A stretch of 64,000 nt of DNA from Paramyrothecium sp. XJ0827. Taxonomy: Eukaryota; Ascomycota; Sordariomycetes; Hypocreales; Stachybotryaceae. Shown here piece by piece: positions 1 to 12,123 of the stretch. The stretch's first letter is position 1. Each line of letters opens with the position of its first letter. The stretch is from positions 2,542,001 to 2,606,000 of the forward strand of contig JAJFPB010000009.1 of NCBI GenBank assembly GCA_020881915.1. Direction: 5' to 3'. Position numbers and translations under genes: made by a program. The notes under the pieces were generated by a model. The model made no database searches. It worked only from the letters and a program-made list of their open reading frames with translations, and had not been told where the DNA came from.

Positions 1-1
1 C

Positions 2-3000
2 GAAAGACTTCTTTACATCAAAGACTTGCTCTTGAACGCGGAATGGAACCACAAAAAGGACAGAACTGTCAACCTCCACCGCCACCCCTGTTTTATTGGA
101 GATGCTGAATCCATCGTCCACGATTGCTGCGGTAGCTGCCCAGAGCCAAAGTCGGATGAAGAATTAAAGGTCGCTGAGGAGGAGAGCAAGATCTACGTTC
201 ACGGCGAGATCGAATTCAAGAAAGATGACCCTGGAAGGCAAGCAATTGGAAGTTTCAACCCTCTGACGGCCGATGACTGGACCGATATGGCTTACCTCGG
301 CAATACGCAAGAGCTTTGCGAGTACATCACTGCAGGTGATATTGATGGCGTCAAACAGTGGTGTGCTGTTGACGAGAATGATGTGAACCACCGTGACCAC
401 ACAGGAAGGATGCCTCTGCATTTGGCCGTCATTTGTGGCCAGTTGGAAATCCTCAAGGTGCTCATCGAGAACGGCGCACGAATCACGTCTCGCGTTCAAG
501 ATGGATTCACATCCTTGCACATGGCGGCCACCATTGGCAGAGCCGACATCATTAAAGTGCTTGCCGAGAAGTCTGAGGAGAATGAGGAAATGGAGGCCCA
601 AAAAGAAGACGCCCGGAAGGAAGAAAGAGCCCGCCAGCAGCAAAACGCGGAGAGTACATTGAAGGACGTCACGGCAGCCGAAGCGGGCTCCGATGCAGAC
701 ACCGACGGAGATTCGGACCCGGAAATGATCAACAACTCCGACGCTGATACCGAATCCGAGGGCTCAGATGGCGCCATGACAGAAGGCTCCTTTTTCAAGG
801 TCACGAGTGACCAGGAGACAACATTGGAGGACGATCCGTATGGCCCAGACTTTTTCGATATCAACGTTCTTGCTTGGGATGCACCAGTAAGCCCGCTACA
901 CGTCGCTATTATCGGTGATCACATTGACGTTATCGAGACACTCGTATCGTCCTTCGGAGCAGATGTCTTACTTCCTGTCAAATTGAAAAGCAGCCCTCAT
1001 GGCTCTGTGAATCAAGCCATCTTGAACTTGGTCCTGGCTAGTCGGCTCCCAGACGCCCAGGCCACGGAGATCATCAAGCGTCTAGTGGGCTTAGGTGCCA
1101 AGCCAAGCCAGAGCGACATGAACCATGTATCAGCGGCGCATGCAGCCGTGTTGCTCCGGAGCGTCTCGGCGTTGAAATCAATGGCAGAGAGCGATCTCCC
1201 CTCAACTCAAGCCGCTCTGAACTATAACATCAACGTAGGCTACACATACTCGCCACTATACCGTTCCGCGCTGGTAAGCGCAATTTTCAACGAAGACGAG
1301 CCTCTTGTCAGAGCTTTGCTGGAGTTCGGCGCGAAACCGACTTTCGACTTTGAATCCTTCCGTGAGGCGAGGCTTCGGGAGGAAGAGAACCGAAGCTGGA
1401 ACCACAAGGAGCTCATGCATACATTCAAGACGGAGATCAAGCAACCAATAATCTATGCAGCGAAATCGCCTGTTCCGGGAATCATACTGGCACTCCTTGA
1501 TGCTGGCGTTGATGTCAATACCATGAACCTCGCTGCCAGCAAGCTGCTCGATGAGACATCCTATTCGTCAGCCCCACGAACTGTCCTGGATTATGTCCAG
1601 GCGAATATTGCCAAGATTCGTGACGAAATGAAGAAGAGTAGGGAACCAGAGACAGGAAGAATGCCTAAGCTGCGTTCTGACAACTGGTATCTCAAAGACC
1701 TTGTCCCCGGCAGTTACAGGCACACCATGGTCTCGAGGGACATTGAGCTTGCTAAGCTGGCCACCGCCGCCATTCAGAAGCAATGGGACGACGCCAAAAG
1801 CCCAGAGGAAACAGACAGGGACCGCAAAGAGCGCCAACAGAAAGAGGCTCGCATCCAGGAATTGGAGGAGCTCAAGGTGGAGCTAGTGAGACGAGGAGCC
1901 AAGACATTTGTCGAACTGCACCCGGAGTTGAAGCCGTGGTCTTACAGTCAAAGCTCAAGCGCAAGATACGAACACAAAGACAATTCTGATAAACGGGAGA
2001 AACCATCAGACTACATTATGAATGACTGGTATGATGATGAACGGTTCGACATGGAAAAGGGAAAGGCGTATACCGCTCTGTAAGTTGGAGCACAGCGTGC
2101 TGATCGATAGCTGTAAAATATTGACTGCGAATCCAGGTTCGAAGCCGCATGGCAAGGAGATGTCGACACTGTAAAGTCGCTGACGCTACACGAAAGAGAT
2201 GACGGAGAAGGGGGCAAGCTGCCTCCTCTCCTGGTCTCCACCGCCGACCCGTGGAAGCTGAACATATTCACCATCGCAGTTGTGAAGGGACATTTGGCTC
2301 TTGCACAGATGATTCTAGACATAGCGGCTGCTCAATACGTTCCAGAGGAATCCAAGAAAAGCCCAAAGCGTCGATTCCGGATCCGTGGAGCTGGCGAGGC
2401 GAGCGACGATGATGACAACCATGGCACTGATGAGATCCCCCTTACCTCCGAGCTGGTAGATGACGATTTCACCATCGAGGACATCGGTGCGCTGAGCGCT
2501 TCAGCTGGATGCCACACTTCGCCCGCGGATCTGATCTTGTCGAGCACGCCATTTTGGGTTGTCCAGAAACCTCTCAGCATTAGCGCAAGCGACATCCACC
2601 GAGGCGACTCTGAAGAGTGGAAGCCAAGTTTCTACTGGTCTAGTTGGCAAAGTCCTAATGTATGTTCTCCGCGGCCTAACGGAAATCGGGTATGCTAACT
2701 CTGAAGCAGTCGGCTTTTAGCAGTGTGGTGAGCTACTATTGGCTCAGCGACGACCTTATGACATATGCCTTGGAAGCTCATGCCTTTGATGCTGTCAAAT
2801 TCCTGCTGAGAGCCGCAAAAGAAGCCAACATATTCGCATATAATCAAGGGAACGGTACGTCCGACCATGACCATAAGTGGGAAAGGCAGTTGTCTGTCGG
2901 CTTCCGTGGCTGCATCCTAGATGGAAAATGGGACCTGGTCGAGCTACTGATCACCGAGACCGGCGTGGGGATGCCCATCTCCGCAATGCTGGAGAGCATC

Positions 3001-4287
3001 GCCATTCCGGAAGAGGAACGAAAGAAACCAAAGTACTACCAGGGTCTCAAGATCCGTGGGAACCACAAGCTGGACTGGGCGGCGGAGGCGGGCGGCGAGA
3101 GGGAGGAGGCTGCGGCCAAGCCATGGCGCGAGCATACTTCATCGCCATTCATCAGCTCTCTTATGAGCGACAGCCGCGAGATAGTAGACTTCTGGCAAGG
3201 AGAGGCATGCGTCAAGATGTACGAGGAGTTTGGCAAGCGCAACCAGAATGTCAAGTCGATCGAGCGCATCGTCAAGGAGTACGGATCATGGACAAAGGCC
3301 GTTACAACGTGGCTCGGACTTCGAAAGCACTTGGCTCTCCATTGCGCGGTACTCAGGGGCTATAGGTCGTACAGACACGATGAGGCCCGCGAATTTGCAG
3401 AGTATGCGCTTGAATGTGTGCCAAATAGCCTGAACAAGAAGTCGTCCACTGGCATCGAACCACTCTGGCTGGCCTTCTATTACCACCAGGTTGATACCGC
3501 CAAGCTGCTGATCGAAGCTGGGGCTGATCAGACCACGCGCAACAACAAGAGTCAGAACATTCTTCACGCCCTGTTCCACGACGACCCGGAGTCAAACACA
3601 GAGGAGAAGCCAGACAGGGAGCAGCAGGACCTCGACAAGATGGAAGCGCTGCTCAAACTTGTCGACCCTCGTCTTATATCGGACCTGTTCACCGGTCGCT
3701 GCTCGATCGGTCCTACGGGTCTCACTCCCGTCGCCGCATACATCTGGCAAGGCAAGAGGAACGTCAAGATTCTTCAGCTGATGCATCGCTACATGCCTTC
3801 CGAGGCATATACCATGTTCGATGGGTCCGGACAGACGCCCACGCACCAGCTCATTATTGAAAACCAATACTACGGGAGTCAGGAAATGCTCAAAGAAATT
3901 GCCACTCTTCACCCTCCTGTGCTCATGCATGAGAATGCGATGGGCCAGCTTCCGGTTGAGCTAGCCTGGACGCTGTACCTCCGCCATCAGACAGAGAGAG
4001 CGCCGGAGATGCATTCAACGTACTTTCAGCCGTCGATTGGCGGATTGACCAGTCCAGCGAGGGAGAGGAAGCTTAGGACGAGTGGTTTTGCAGGTGATGA
4101 TGACTTGGCGATTGTCACTTACCGTGTTCTCAAGAACCTGATGGAGGAGGCGGAGGCGTCTGGTGGGATCTCGAAGCGATATGTCATCAGTGTGAGGGAT
4201 GCTCGAGAAGTCGCGAGGCGCTTGTCAGAGAGGACTGTAGATGAAAGTCCAAGTACGACGTGGGACGAAGTGGAGGATTACTGTTAA
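2..4287 (+). CDS. Ankyrin-repeat protein, 5' end outside window
   Basis: The reading frame is already open at base 2, so the start lies upstream. Exons are 2-2079, 2137-2659 and 2710-4287, giving 1392 codons plus stop. Introns 2080-2136 (GTAAGT...CCAG) and 2660-2709 (GTATGT, branch GCTAAC, GCAG) both restore the frame. Several ankyrin repeats are readable: two near the start (TPLHLA-like 'GRMPLHLAV' and 'GFTSLHMAA'), one at about 900 ('SPLHVAIIG'), and more in exon 3 ('EPLWLAFYYHQVDTAKLLIEAGAD'-type pattern and 'QTPTHQLII'). Acidic low-complexity and Lys/Glu-rich segments separate them. Ankyrin arrays mediate protein-protein contacts; no catalytic domain is visible in the part present, so the function is unknown. 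It is transcribed towards the GH31 gene on the other strand, with stops only about 170 bp apart. Confidence 0.9.
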
Positions 4288-4455
4288 GGAAATCTTTTCT
4301 ACCTGATGGGACGTTCTTCTGTTCGGGCTGCAAATTGATACACCTTTTTATTTCTCGAGGATTACCTACGGCTTTGCATCATATCATTACTGTTGTCTCT
4401 TGCACAAATTGTCATCAGAAATGGAGATGCTTTAAGCATCATCTATTCTTGAGCA

Positions 4456-7400
4456 CTATAGAATCTTGACTTCATACTTGCTCGTCAAGGGGACGTCCAC
4501 ATGAAGCGTGATCTTCTTGTTCGTGGCATCGTAGTCTCCCTCATGATCACCTCTGGGCTTGCAGGCGACACCCAGGAGGGTGATGGCCTCGATGCTGACT
4601 CCAGGGTCGTAGTCGAATGAGCCAGACATCTTAAACTTGCCGTCCTCGTACGAAAAGTCGATCTCGGAGACTGCTTCCTGCACGTAGGACTCGCCATCGT
4701 CGAGATACAGCGATCCCTCGGCGCGACCATCCAGACCCGGCGCAATGACAATGTTGAATCCCTTCTGGCGCAGAGCGGTCGTGGTATTGGCGCTCTCGAT
4801 GCGCTGGGGGTACACAATGCCGCCCTTGTAGTGGACCGTGATGTCTGTGACGTTGACTTCTGCGGAGACGTACTCACCGCGTCCACGAACTGGCTTGCCC
4901 GTGCCCCATTCGTAGAAAATGTCGTTGGGAAGGTAGTAGTTGACGACGGTGCTGTTCTCGTCCGTCACGGGGCTCACCAGAATACCGTCTCCGTAGAAGA
5001 ATTGCAGGTCAATCGGGTAGGTGTTTTGATCCTCGGGATAGTTGAAGAAGAGAGGGTTGAGGGTGGGAGTGCCTGTCTGGTTCTGCTTGTAGATGGCGGT
5101 GTAGATGTAGTCGACTGTACGGTCAGTAACGTTGTCGATCTAGCTTCGGAGGCTTACTTACGCAGCTGATATCGGATGGAGATTCCGTTGCGAGCGGCTT
5201 CAGCAACAACGGGCCACCGGTAGAATTCCTGGTAGTTGGCAAAGATCTCGGCGTGGTTACGGAAGAAAGTGTAGAAGGAGCCAAGAGTCGCCCACCTATT
5301 AGTGTTAGGCGGAACATGGCAGGCTGCTGTTGAGTCGAGAGGCTTACCTGGCACAGAGGGTTTCCGTGACATTACCTCCGAATCCGCAAACATCAGGTCC
5401 TACGACAGGGATCTGGTACAAGGATGCGAATTGCAAGATTTGGCTGATGGACCCGCGGTACCAAAGCCAGCCCGAGATGTTATCTGTAAAGCAAGTTAGC
5501 CCAGCCATCGGAGAGTTATGCATCAGGTAGTGTAATACCTCCAAGCCAGTGGGACACGTCCTTGCCAGATCCGGCAAATGTGCTTCGTGTGATGACGAGG
5601 GCGCGGTCGTCGGGACGCCTGGCGCGCATGGCATTGTAGGAGTGCGTGGACATCATGGCGCCGTACAGGCTGTGGGTATCGTACTGAAGGTAATCACGAG
5701 CCTGCAAGAGATCCGTGTCTGCGGTCGAGTCGGCCAGGGTCGGGCCAGCATCGTTCTGAATCATGTAGGGGGGCCTGATGAGCTCGCGGTTGGGAAGACC
5801 CTTGCACTCATCAGGTTTGCATCCAGAGCCGGTTTGTTTGCCATTCTGCCACTTGTTGCCGCGAGAGCCCCAGCCACCCTGACCCCATTGCTTGGCCGAG
5901 TCGCGCCAGCGGCCAGCACCACGGGTTCGCAAGGACCGACGCCGAGGTCGAGCTGGGATGGACACGTCAACCTCTCGCTTCTCAGCACCGCCACTAGGGG
6001 GGAAGTTGGGTTGAAGACTGGGCGGGAATCCAGGGATAGGCGCATCCGGGCCGTCTCTGACTGGCGGTCCCTTAGGGGGAATGCCATCATTCTTGGCAAA
6101 CTCTTCCGGGGTTGTGTTGTTACCAGGGTAAGGGCGGTTGTAGAAATTTGCCGGCTCGTTCATGTCAATCCACACCGCATCAATGTCTGGCCCATTTACG
6201 CCATCAAAGAAAGTTACAAACTGCTCGGTCCAATACTCCTGAGAGTTTTCGTGGAACCAATCGGGGAAGTAGCTTGGGCCTGGCCAAACGACACCTCTGT
6301 ATACAGAGCCATCCGTGTCCCTGATGAAAGCATCGTATTCCAGACCTTTGTCACGTGCTGGGTTGGATTCCATGTCGTACACGGCGGGATCGACCATGAC
6401 GATGTAGTGCTGATCTCTCGAATGGATGGTGTCCACAAGATCCTTGTAAAGATCGAGGGGGTACCTCTCTGGATCAACGGTGAAGACGCGTCGACGGTCC
6501 ATGTAGTCAATATCAGTCCACATGGTTTCCAGGGGGATGTTATTGGTTGAGTAGTTGGCGACAACGGCGGCAACCTCATAGACGTCCCTGTATCCGTACT
6601 TGCATTGGTGGAATCCTAGTCCCCAGTATGGCGTCATCAGCGGCAGCTGAACGATTTCGGCATACTGTATGGCCACATCGCGTGGGGAGGGGCCGGCTAT
6701 GAAGTAAAAGTCGAGGACACCCCCGATGATGTTGTATTCAAGGAACTGCTGTCCGTCCTTGTTGTCGATGAAGATGTCCATACCATTCGAGTTGAGGAGG
6801 AAAACTCCATGAGTGCCGCTGCCCTTTCTATGCTCAAAGTAGATAGGGTGGGCGCTGTACAAGTTGGAGCCCTGGGGCACACCATACGAATCGCGGGTGT
6901 AGATTGTACGGGTGTAGTTGGTCGTGTTCAGCATGAACGCATCGCTGTGCTCACCCAGCCCATACAGGTACGGGTTCTGTGGGAGATTGGTCCTGAGGTA
7001 GACATATTGGCTCTCAAACACGAGTTGACTGCCTGTGGTGTCGAAGAGAACCTCTCCAGTGTCTGTTCGGGACACAGTGAACGAGAAAGGGTCGGCCTGA
7101 AAGTCAAACTTGAGGTTGGAGTCCTTGGGAGAAGACCATTGACCGAATCCGGGACGTGGAAAGACGTCATCGGGCACTTGATAGACGGTGTTGTTGGTGT
7201 CCTGGATCTTGACATGAAGTCGATCACCGGTCTGATATTCAACTTCCAGCTTCAATTTTGGCAGGTCAATCCCATATACATTGCAAGCCGGTCCCGCAAG
7301 AGACAGATCCGCGTAGAAGCCGGATCGGGTCTCCCACTGCTTCGTAGCTTTGTAGCCAGGGCATGCGGCCAGGTCCTTTTCGTACAAGTCGAAGCCAGGG

Positions 7401-7489
7401 CCAGGAAGCTCCTCGACGCCCTGCTGGCTTTGGCCAAATACAGGGACGCCCAGAACCGCGGCCAAAGCCAACAGCTCCCTGAAGTGCAT
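4456..7489 (-). CDS. Secreted GH31 alpha-glucosidase
   Basis: Exons 7489-5539, 5483-5348, 5295-5162 and 5114-4456 give 959 residues, normal for fungal GH31 maltases. The start is the Met whose next residues ([14 protein letters not shown]) form a signal peptide; an in-frame upstream Met at 7609 would put hydrophilic sequence before it. The GH31 signature [10 protein letters not shown] puts the catalytic nucleophile at Asp442. The acid/base Asp651 lies in HWLGDN, and its codon is split by the first intron. The DVCGFGGN and CARW motifs follow in exon 2. Many Asn-X-Ser/Thr sites fit secretion. Between the nucleophile and the acid/base region is a long Pro/Gly- and Arg-rich insertion. The enzyme should release glucose from the non-reducing ends of maltose or starch oligosaccharides outside the cell. 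Exact substrate preference (maltose, isomaltose, nigerose) cannot be read from sequence. Confidence 0.95.
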
Positions 7490-9446
7490 GATTATAATGG
7501 TGAAGCCCAGCAAGAGAGCCAGGAGGAATGTAAAAGTGCTAACCTGCCTTGCCGGCCAAGCTGGCAAAGGGTGTGATTGGGAGAGCCTTAAATACTTCAT
7601 CGTGCCCATTCATGCACAGAAATGTCGGCGTCTGCTCGGTCAATTGGACACAAGATTCTAAATCCCGCAGCAAGCCTGCACCGGCACTCTGTTGGCGATT
7701 GGACGTTGGGTGATTCTGACGTTGCCAACAGACCATAGAATCACGGCTCCCCACAGTCGACTCCCTGTCAGGCTCGACTCGGACCGACTTCTTGGACGGT
7801 AGTACACCTCTGCGGCTGGGGAAGTGGTCCTAGTAGGTCTGTTGAATGCGCCAATGCAAGTCTTTACATGCAGGTCGTGATTATTACGTAGCATCTCATC
7901 TTATTTCCCCGGACGTAGTGATAAAGTGGACCAGACGGGAGTGTTACCCGAAGTGCGGAGAAGTCTTGCCTCGGCGAGCTTTTGCAGCTAGCACGGAGTT
8001 GAGATTTACAAGAATCCACAGTCTTGACAGAAGATACTCTCGACACAGTAACGATAACTCTGCTCACGATGACTAGTACACGGAGAAGATAGTAGTTGTA
8101 AATTCCAGTCACAGGTTGCCGGCTGATCAATACGTAGAGGCGATAAAGTTGTCAGAGACATACCAAATGCTGATCTTCTTCCCCGCAGGCGGAGTCTCCG
8201 CCTCTGACCCCTGTCCGGCGGACATCGAGGATCGTAGCAAGGGAGAAACCAGGGGCAGCAACCCCGCTCACGGGAAGTTTGCTGCGCGCCGGCTCTTTTC
8301 TCGGCCCAATCGCCGATGCTACCCCTTACCTCTGGTTCAATTGCTTTGTAGATGTCACCTGACGGGTTGAATATGTTGAAGGTATGGGGAAACAGGTGCC
8401 AGTCCGCCTTGGATGTCTGTGTATTACTCTGGTAGTAAGGCGTGGGTTGTAAGATGTAGTTTCTTTGTAGTGCGAGAGAAGAGGATGGTATCAACTGAAA
8501 GATCAATTCGGTACACAGATCTGTTCTTTCCTCTGGTGAATGTAAGAGCTCGATCTCATCTCAAAAGCCAACCAAGTCTTATTTGTGTTGCTTAGTTGTT
8601 TTCCAAAGAAAACCCCAAGAAATCTAAAGCATTGCGTCATGTGATGAAATGAAAAATTTAGAAGAAAATTTTCTTTCAGCCCAAGAATATCATTCGTCTT
8701 TTAAGTTGCCGGGATTATAATCGTCTTAATGTAGGCAGTGGGGACGTTGCATTGTGATTTGGTCGGACCTTAACTCCTTGATGGCCCTCTAAAATGGCCT
8801 AGCCGGTAATCATAACAGATACATGGGTGTGACTTTGTCTGTCGAGCCAATGCCCTAGCCTTACGGCCAAGAAAAGATGTTCATATTCTCAAAGCCCTTT
8901 CCAGCGTTCCACGACCGACTTGGAGTTTCCCCATCTCCCCACCAGGAGGAATGCGGCTCTTACGTGCACAGGAATGGTATTGGGCAAAACAACGAGGACA
9001 TTCCAAGAGTATGTCTTGAATTGACTCGGTTTATGAGACAATTGATCATGCTACTCCCTTGACGAGCGGCTTCTCAGTACATGAAATATTCAGTATTGCG
9101 AGCGTGCTACCCTGTGGTGGTAAATATCATATCCACAAGCCCCGCGCGGCAAGTAATCAACGATAGGGGCGCCACATTTCAATGCGGGGACTCGCCTCTG
9201 ACGGAGCTAGTTCTCGTTATCTTTGGTAGTCTACCGTATTCCCGTAGGCTAACACTATAGAGTTGATCCTGCGAGGCCCGTGAGTAGCCCAAGGCTCGCC
9301 CCCGCACATGGGACGCTTCGGAACATCGCAGTGGCGGTGCAACAACGTCGTTTGCATGAAGCACTGGACCGTAAAGATACAGCCCGGGCTGGATCTCTGT
9401 TGAATGCTCAGCCTCGGCGGCGGACCTTCCCTTATGAGACTCGGCC
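7490..9446. other. Intergenic, divergent promoter region
   Basis: About 2 kb between the GH31 start and the regulator start. Short open frames on both strands have unnatural composition and no recognisable domain. It contains two perfect short inverted repeats at 8188-8202 and 8211-8221. I see no gene. Confidence 0.6.
8188..8221. promoter_or_regulatory. Two adjacent CGG/CCG inverted repeats
   Basis: GGCGGAG-T-CTCCGCC (8188-8202) is a perfect palindrome with a one-base centre. GTCCG-G-CGGAC (8211-8221) follows nine bases later. Everted or inverted CGG half-sites are typical Zn(II)2Cys6 regulator targets. They lie about 700 bp upstream of the GH31 start and 1.2 kb upstream of the Zn2Cys6 gene. 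Regulatory function is inferred only. Confidence 0.35.
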
Positions 9447-11994
9447 ATGGAGACAAGGGCAGCCGCCACTACAGGGGTGCAGAAGAACAGCCCGAAACGA
9501 TCGTCCAACGCGTGGGTTGCCCCTTCGTCACCGGCACTGGACAGGCATTAATTATCGTCCTACAGATGTACGCGATGTCGCAAGCAGAAGATCAAGTGCT
9601 CGGGATTGCAGCCTTGTGAGGGTTGCAGTAAACGGAAGGTCGCTTGCAACTTTGATGATGGCGACAGTAAAGTTGTCGTATCAAGAGCGTGTGTCCCCCA
9701 GGCACCAGGCTTGAAGCACTCTTCAGCTGACTAGGCGTACCTAGATATCTCATAGAGCTTCAACGCAAGTTACAACGTGCCGAACAGCAGGCAGCAACTA
9801 CAGAGGACACCGTTGTTCCGCCAGCCGGCAATGCAATCACGGTGAGAGCGAGGAGCATATCGGTAGCATCCAATCCTCGACGTGATGGGGACACAGCTTT
9901 GGAGCAGGGTAAGGAACAATCATAACGAGCCTCCTGATAAGCAACTCGGCTTACTGTATGATGCAGGTGCTTCGGGGGCAGACAACGCTGCCCGACGCCA
10001 GTCTTCCGAGGATCGTGAATCAAACCAACCTGCTCTCACAAACCCATTGGCCGACTCGCCGTCCACCTTCATGGCAGCATCGAATGGGAGAACATGTAGG
10101 CGCCGCCCCCACATCAAAGCATCCGCAGATTGCTCAACACCCTTTCATAGTCTACTTGGGCACCTCGTCAAATTGGTCCTTTGCAGGCAAGATCCTGCAG
10201 CTCACGTACGCGCATGTCCACCAAGCACCCATCCCACCGCACATGCTCCTCTTCGACGGATCGGCGTACGACCTAGATTGGAGTCAGACGCTTGGCTCGC
10301 ATCCTCAAGAACCACTTGCCATCCCCAGCAGCGATCATGCCTTGCACCTCGTCAACGCCGTCAAGTTCCACTGCGGGCAGATGTACCATCTGTATGATGA
10401 AGCCGGATTTTATGATGACCTCCAGCAGTTCTACGCGGACCCAGAGCGTTTTGCTCAAAAATGCGATCTGTGGTACATCCATTTTCTGCTCATTCTCGCA
10501 TTTGGCAAAACCTTCACCCTGCAGAGGCCTGTCGGAAAGCGACCTCCTGGCTCCGAGTACTTTGTCAGGGCGTTGCAACTCCTCCCGTCCGCCACGACTC
10601 TGTGTCTTGACCCGGTGGTTTCCACAGAGATATTGTGCTGCATCGCACTGTATCTACATTCGGTGGACCACCGGAACGCCGCACACACTTATGTAGGTCC
10701 CGCTGCAACTTCGTGCCTCATGACTCAACATGCAAGACTAATCGGATCATGTTGTAGATCGGTCAAGCCATGAGGACGGCTCTCTGTTACGGTATGCACA
10801 CAGACATGCCAATACACCAACTTGGAGCAGAACACGTCGAGAGATGCCGAAAGATTTGGTGGACTGTCTACTTACTCGACCGACAAATGACGTCTCTGAT
10901 GGGCCTGCCACAGTCAGTGCAAGACCGAGATGTGCATTGCCAGTTGCCGACATACCAAGCCGCACCTCAAAGAGCGGCGACCCTCGATATGCACATTAAG
11001 CTCTCAAGAGTCATCGCCGAAATCAATGATAGTATGTCAGATCTTCTTTGCCCACCAGCACAAACCTGACACAATACCGCTGCAGGTATATATGGTATCA
11101 ATGGTACCCTAAACAAGAAGTTTTTAATCAGCACCAAGGCATCATTGGAGAACATCGCTATCTTGGGCAGTGAACTGAGGCAAGTTCTACCTCTAAGGCT
11201 GGATCAACCAGGCCTCGGAGTTTCGCGAACATCAGCTTCAATGCACTTGCTATATCATGAAGTAGGACTTCCGTGCACCGCAGTCATTCAGTTAAGCTAA
11301 TTATTGCTGAACAGTGCATCGTCTTGGCTACGCGCCCCTTAATATTCTGCTGTTTGAAACTAAAACTAGAGTCAATCCCGGAGCCCAACATATCTACACA
11401 CGACCGCATCAGCACTCTTTTGCAGATGTGCATTGAATCTGCACAACAAATAATTGGCATACTGGAGAATTTAAATCTCCAAGGACTGCTCGGTAAGTGT
11501 GAGCAGGTCCAGGCAGAAGAAGACATAACTGACATGACCCAGAAACCTTTCTCTCTGTCGACCTTGACGCACTTTATGTAGCGTCAATCATACTACTAGT
11601 CGGCTCAGTCATAGACAAACAGCTCATGCGAGGACGCCGTTCATGGGTGCAGAAGACCATGTCTCTTCTCGAGCAAATGGAAACGGGCGGGAGTCTTGTC
11701 GCTACATGGCGAAAGGCAGAGATTCAGCAACTAGATGAGATTGTGACCAAAATCCTTGACATAGGGGTCAAATCGCCCTCGTCCTCCGGCGCTCCTGACG
11801 CTAGGCCGTCATTCCAAGCACTATTTCAGCCGGGAACTTTTCAAGACTTTGCGTCCATGCACACTCTTGGTATGGGCGGCTTTGGTGATGGCGACGATCT
11901 GCTAGCGGACCAGATCATGGCGATTGCCAATTCTATACAGGAAGAAGATGCTGAGTGGATGGATCGCGCGGTAATGGAGAATGCTATATGGTAG
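9447..11994 (+). CDS. Zn(II)2Cys6 transcription factor, cluster regulator
   Basis: Nine exons: 9447-9511, 9566-9690, 9735-9908, 9967-10095, 10151-10692, 10758-11031, 11086-11261, 11315-11492, 11543-11994. They sum to 2115 nt, 704 residues, with every junction in phase. The DNA-binding domain is assembled from exons 1-2: after a basic KRSSNA stretch come Cys-x2-Cys-x6-Cys-x5-Cys-x2-Cys-x6-Cys (CTRCRKQKIKC...CEGCSKRKVAC). A dimerisation coiled coil begins at YLIELQRKLQRAEQQ across the second intron. A fungal-specific middle homology region follows, with typical IGQAMRTALCYGMH and IWWTVYLLDRQ motifs. It stands at one end of the imino-acid cluster, tail to tail with the oxidase gene (stops 129 bp apart), so it is a plausible pathway-specific activator comparable in role to Aspergillus PrnA. 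Orthology was not tested. The second intron (44 nt) is short but keeps frame and restores the coiled coil. Confidence 0.9.
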
Positions 11995-12123
11995 AGAATG
12001 AATGTACAAAAATGAGACTACTGCTAAACACTAATAAAATGCTTTATTCTGCTTGTGTTGATCTACCAGAAGCATACTTTGATCCATATAAATGGAGTCA
12101 TGTGAGAAAACTCAACACTCGCT

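Noticed and set aside
5549..6550. 333-residue plus-strand open frame
   Set aside because: It is antisense to the GH31 catalytic exon, which has unmistakable family motifs; the plus frame has no domain.
6809..7576. 255-residue plus-strand open frame
   Set aside because: Shadow of the GH31 N-terminal coding exon.
8006..8506. 166-residue minus-strand open frame
   Set aside because: Composition is unnatural, with no domain, no splice logic and no plausible N-terminus.
7490..9446. AmyR-type CGG-N8-CGG sites for the GH31 gene
   Set aside because: I searched by eye near the CGG palindromes and found no copy with the required spacing.
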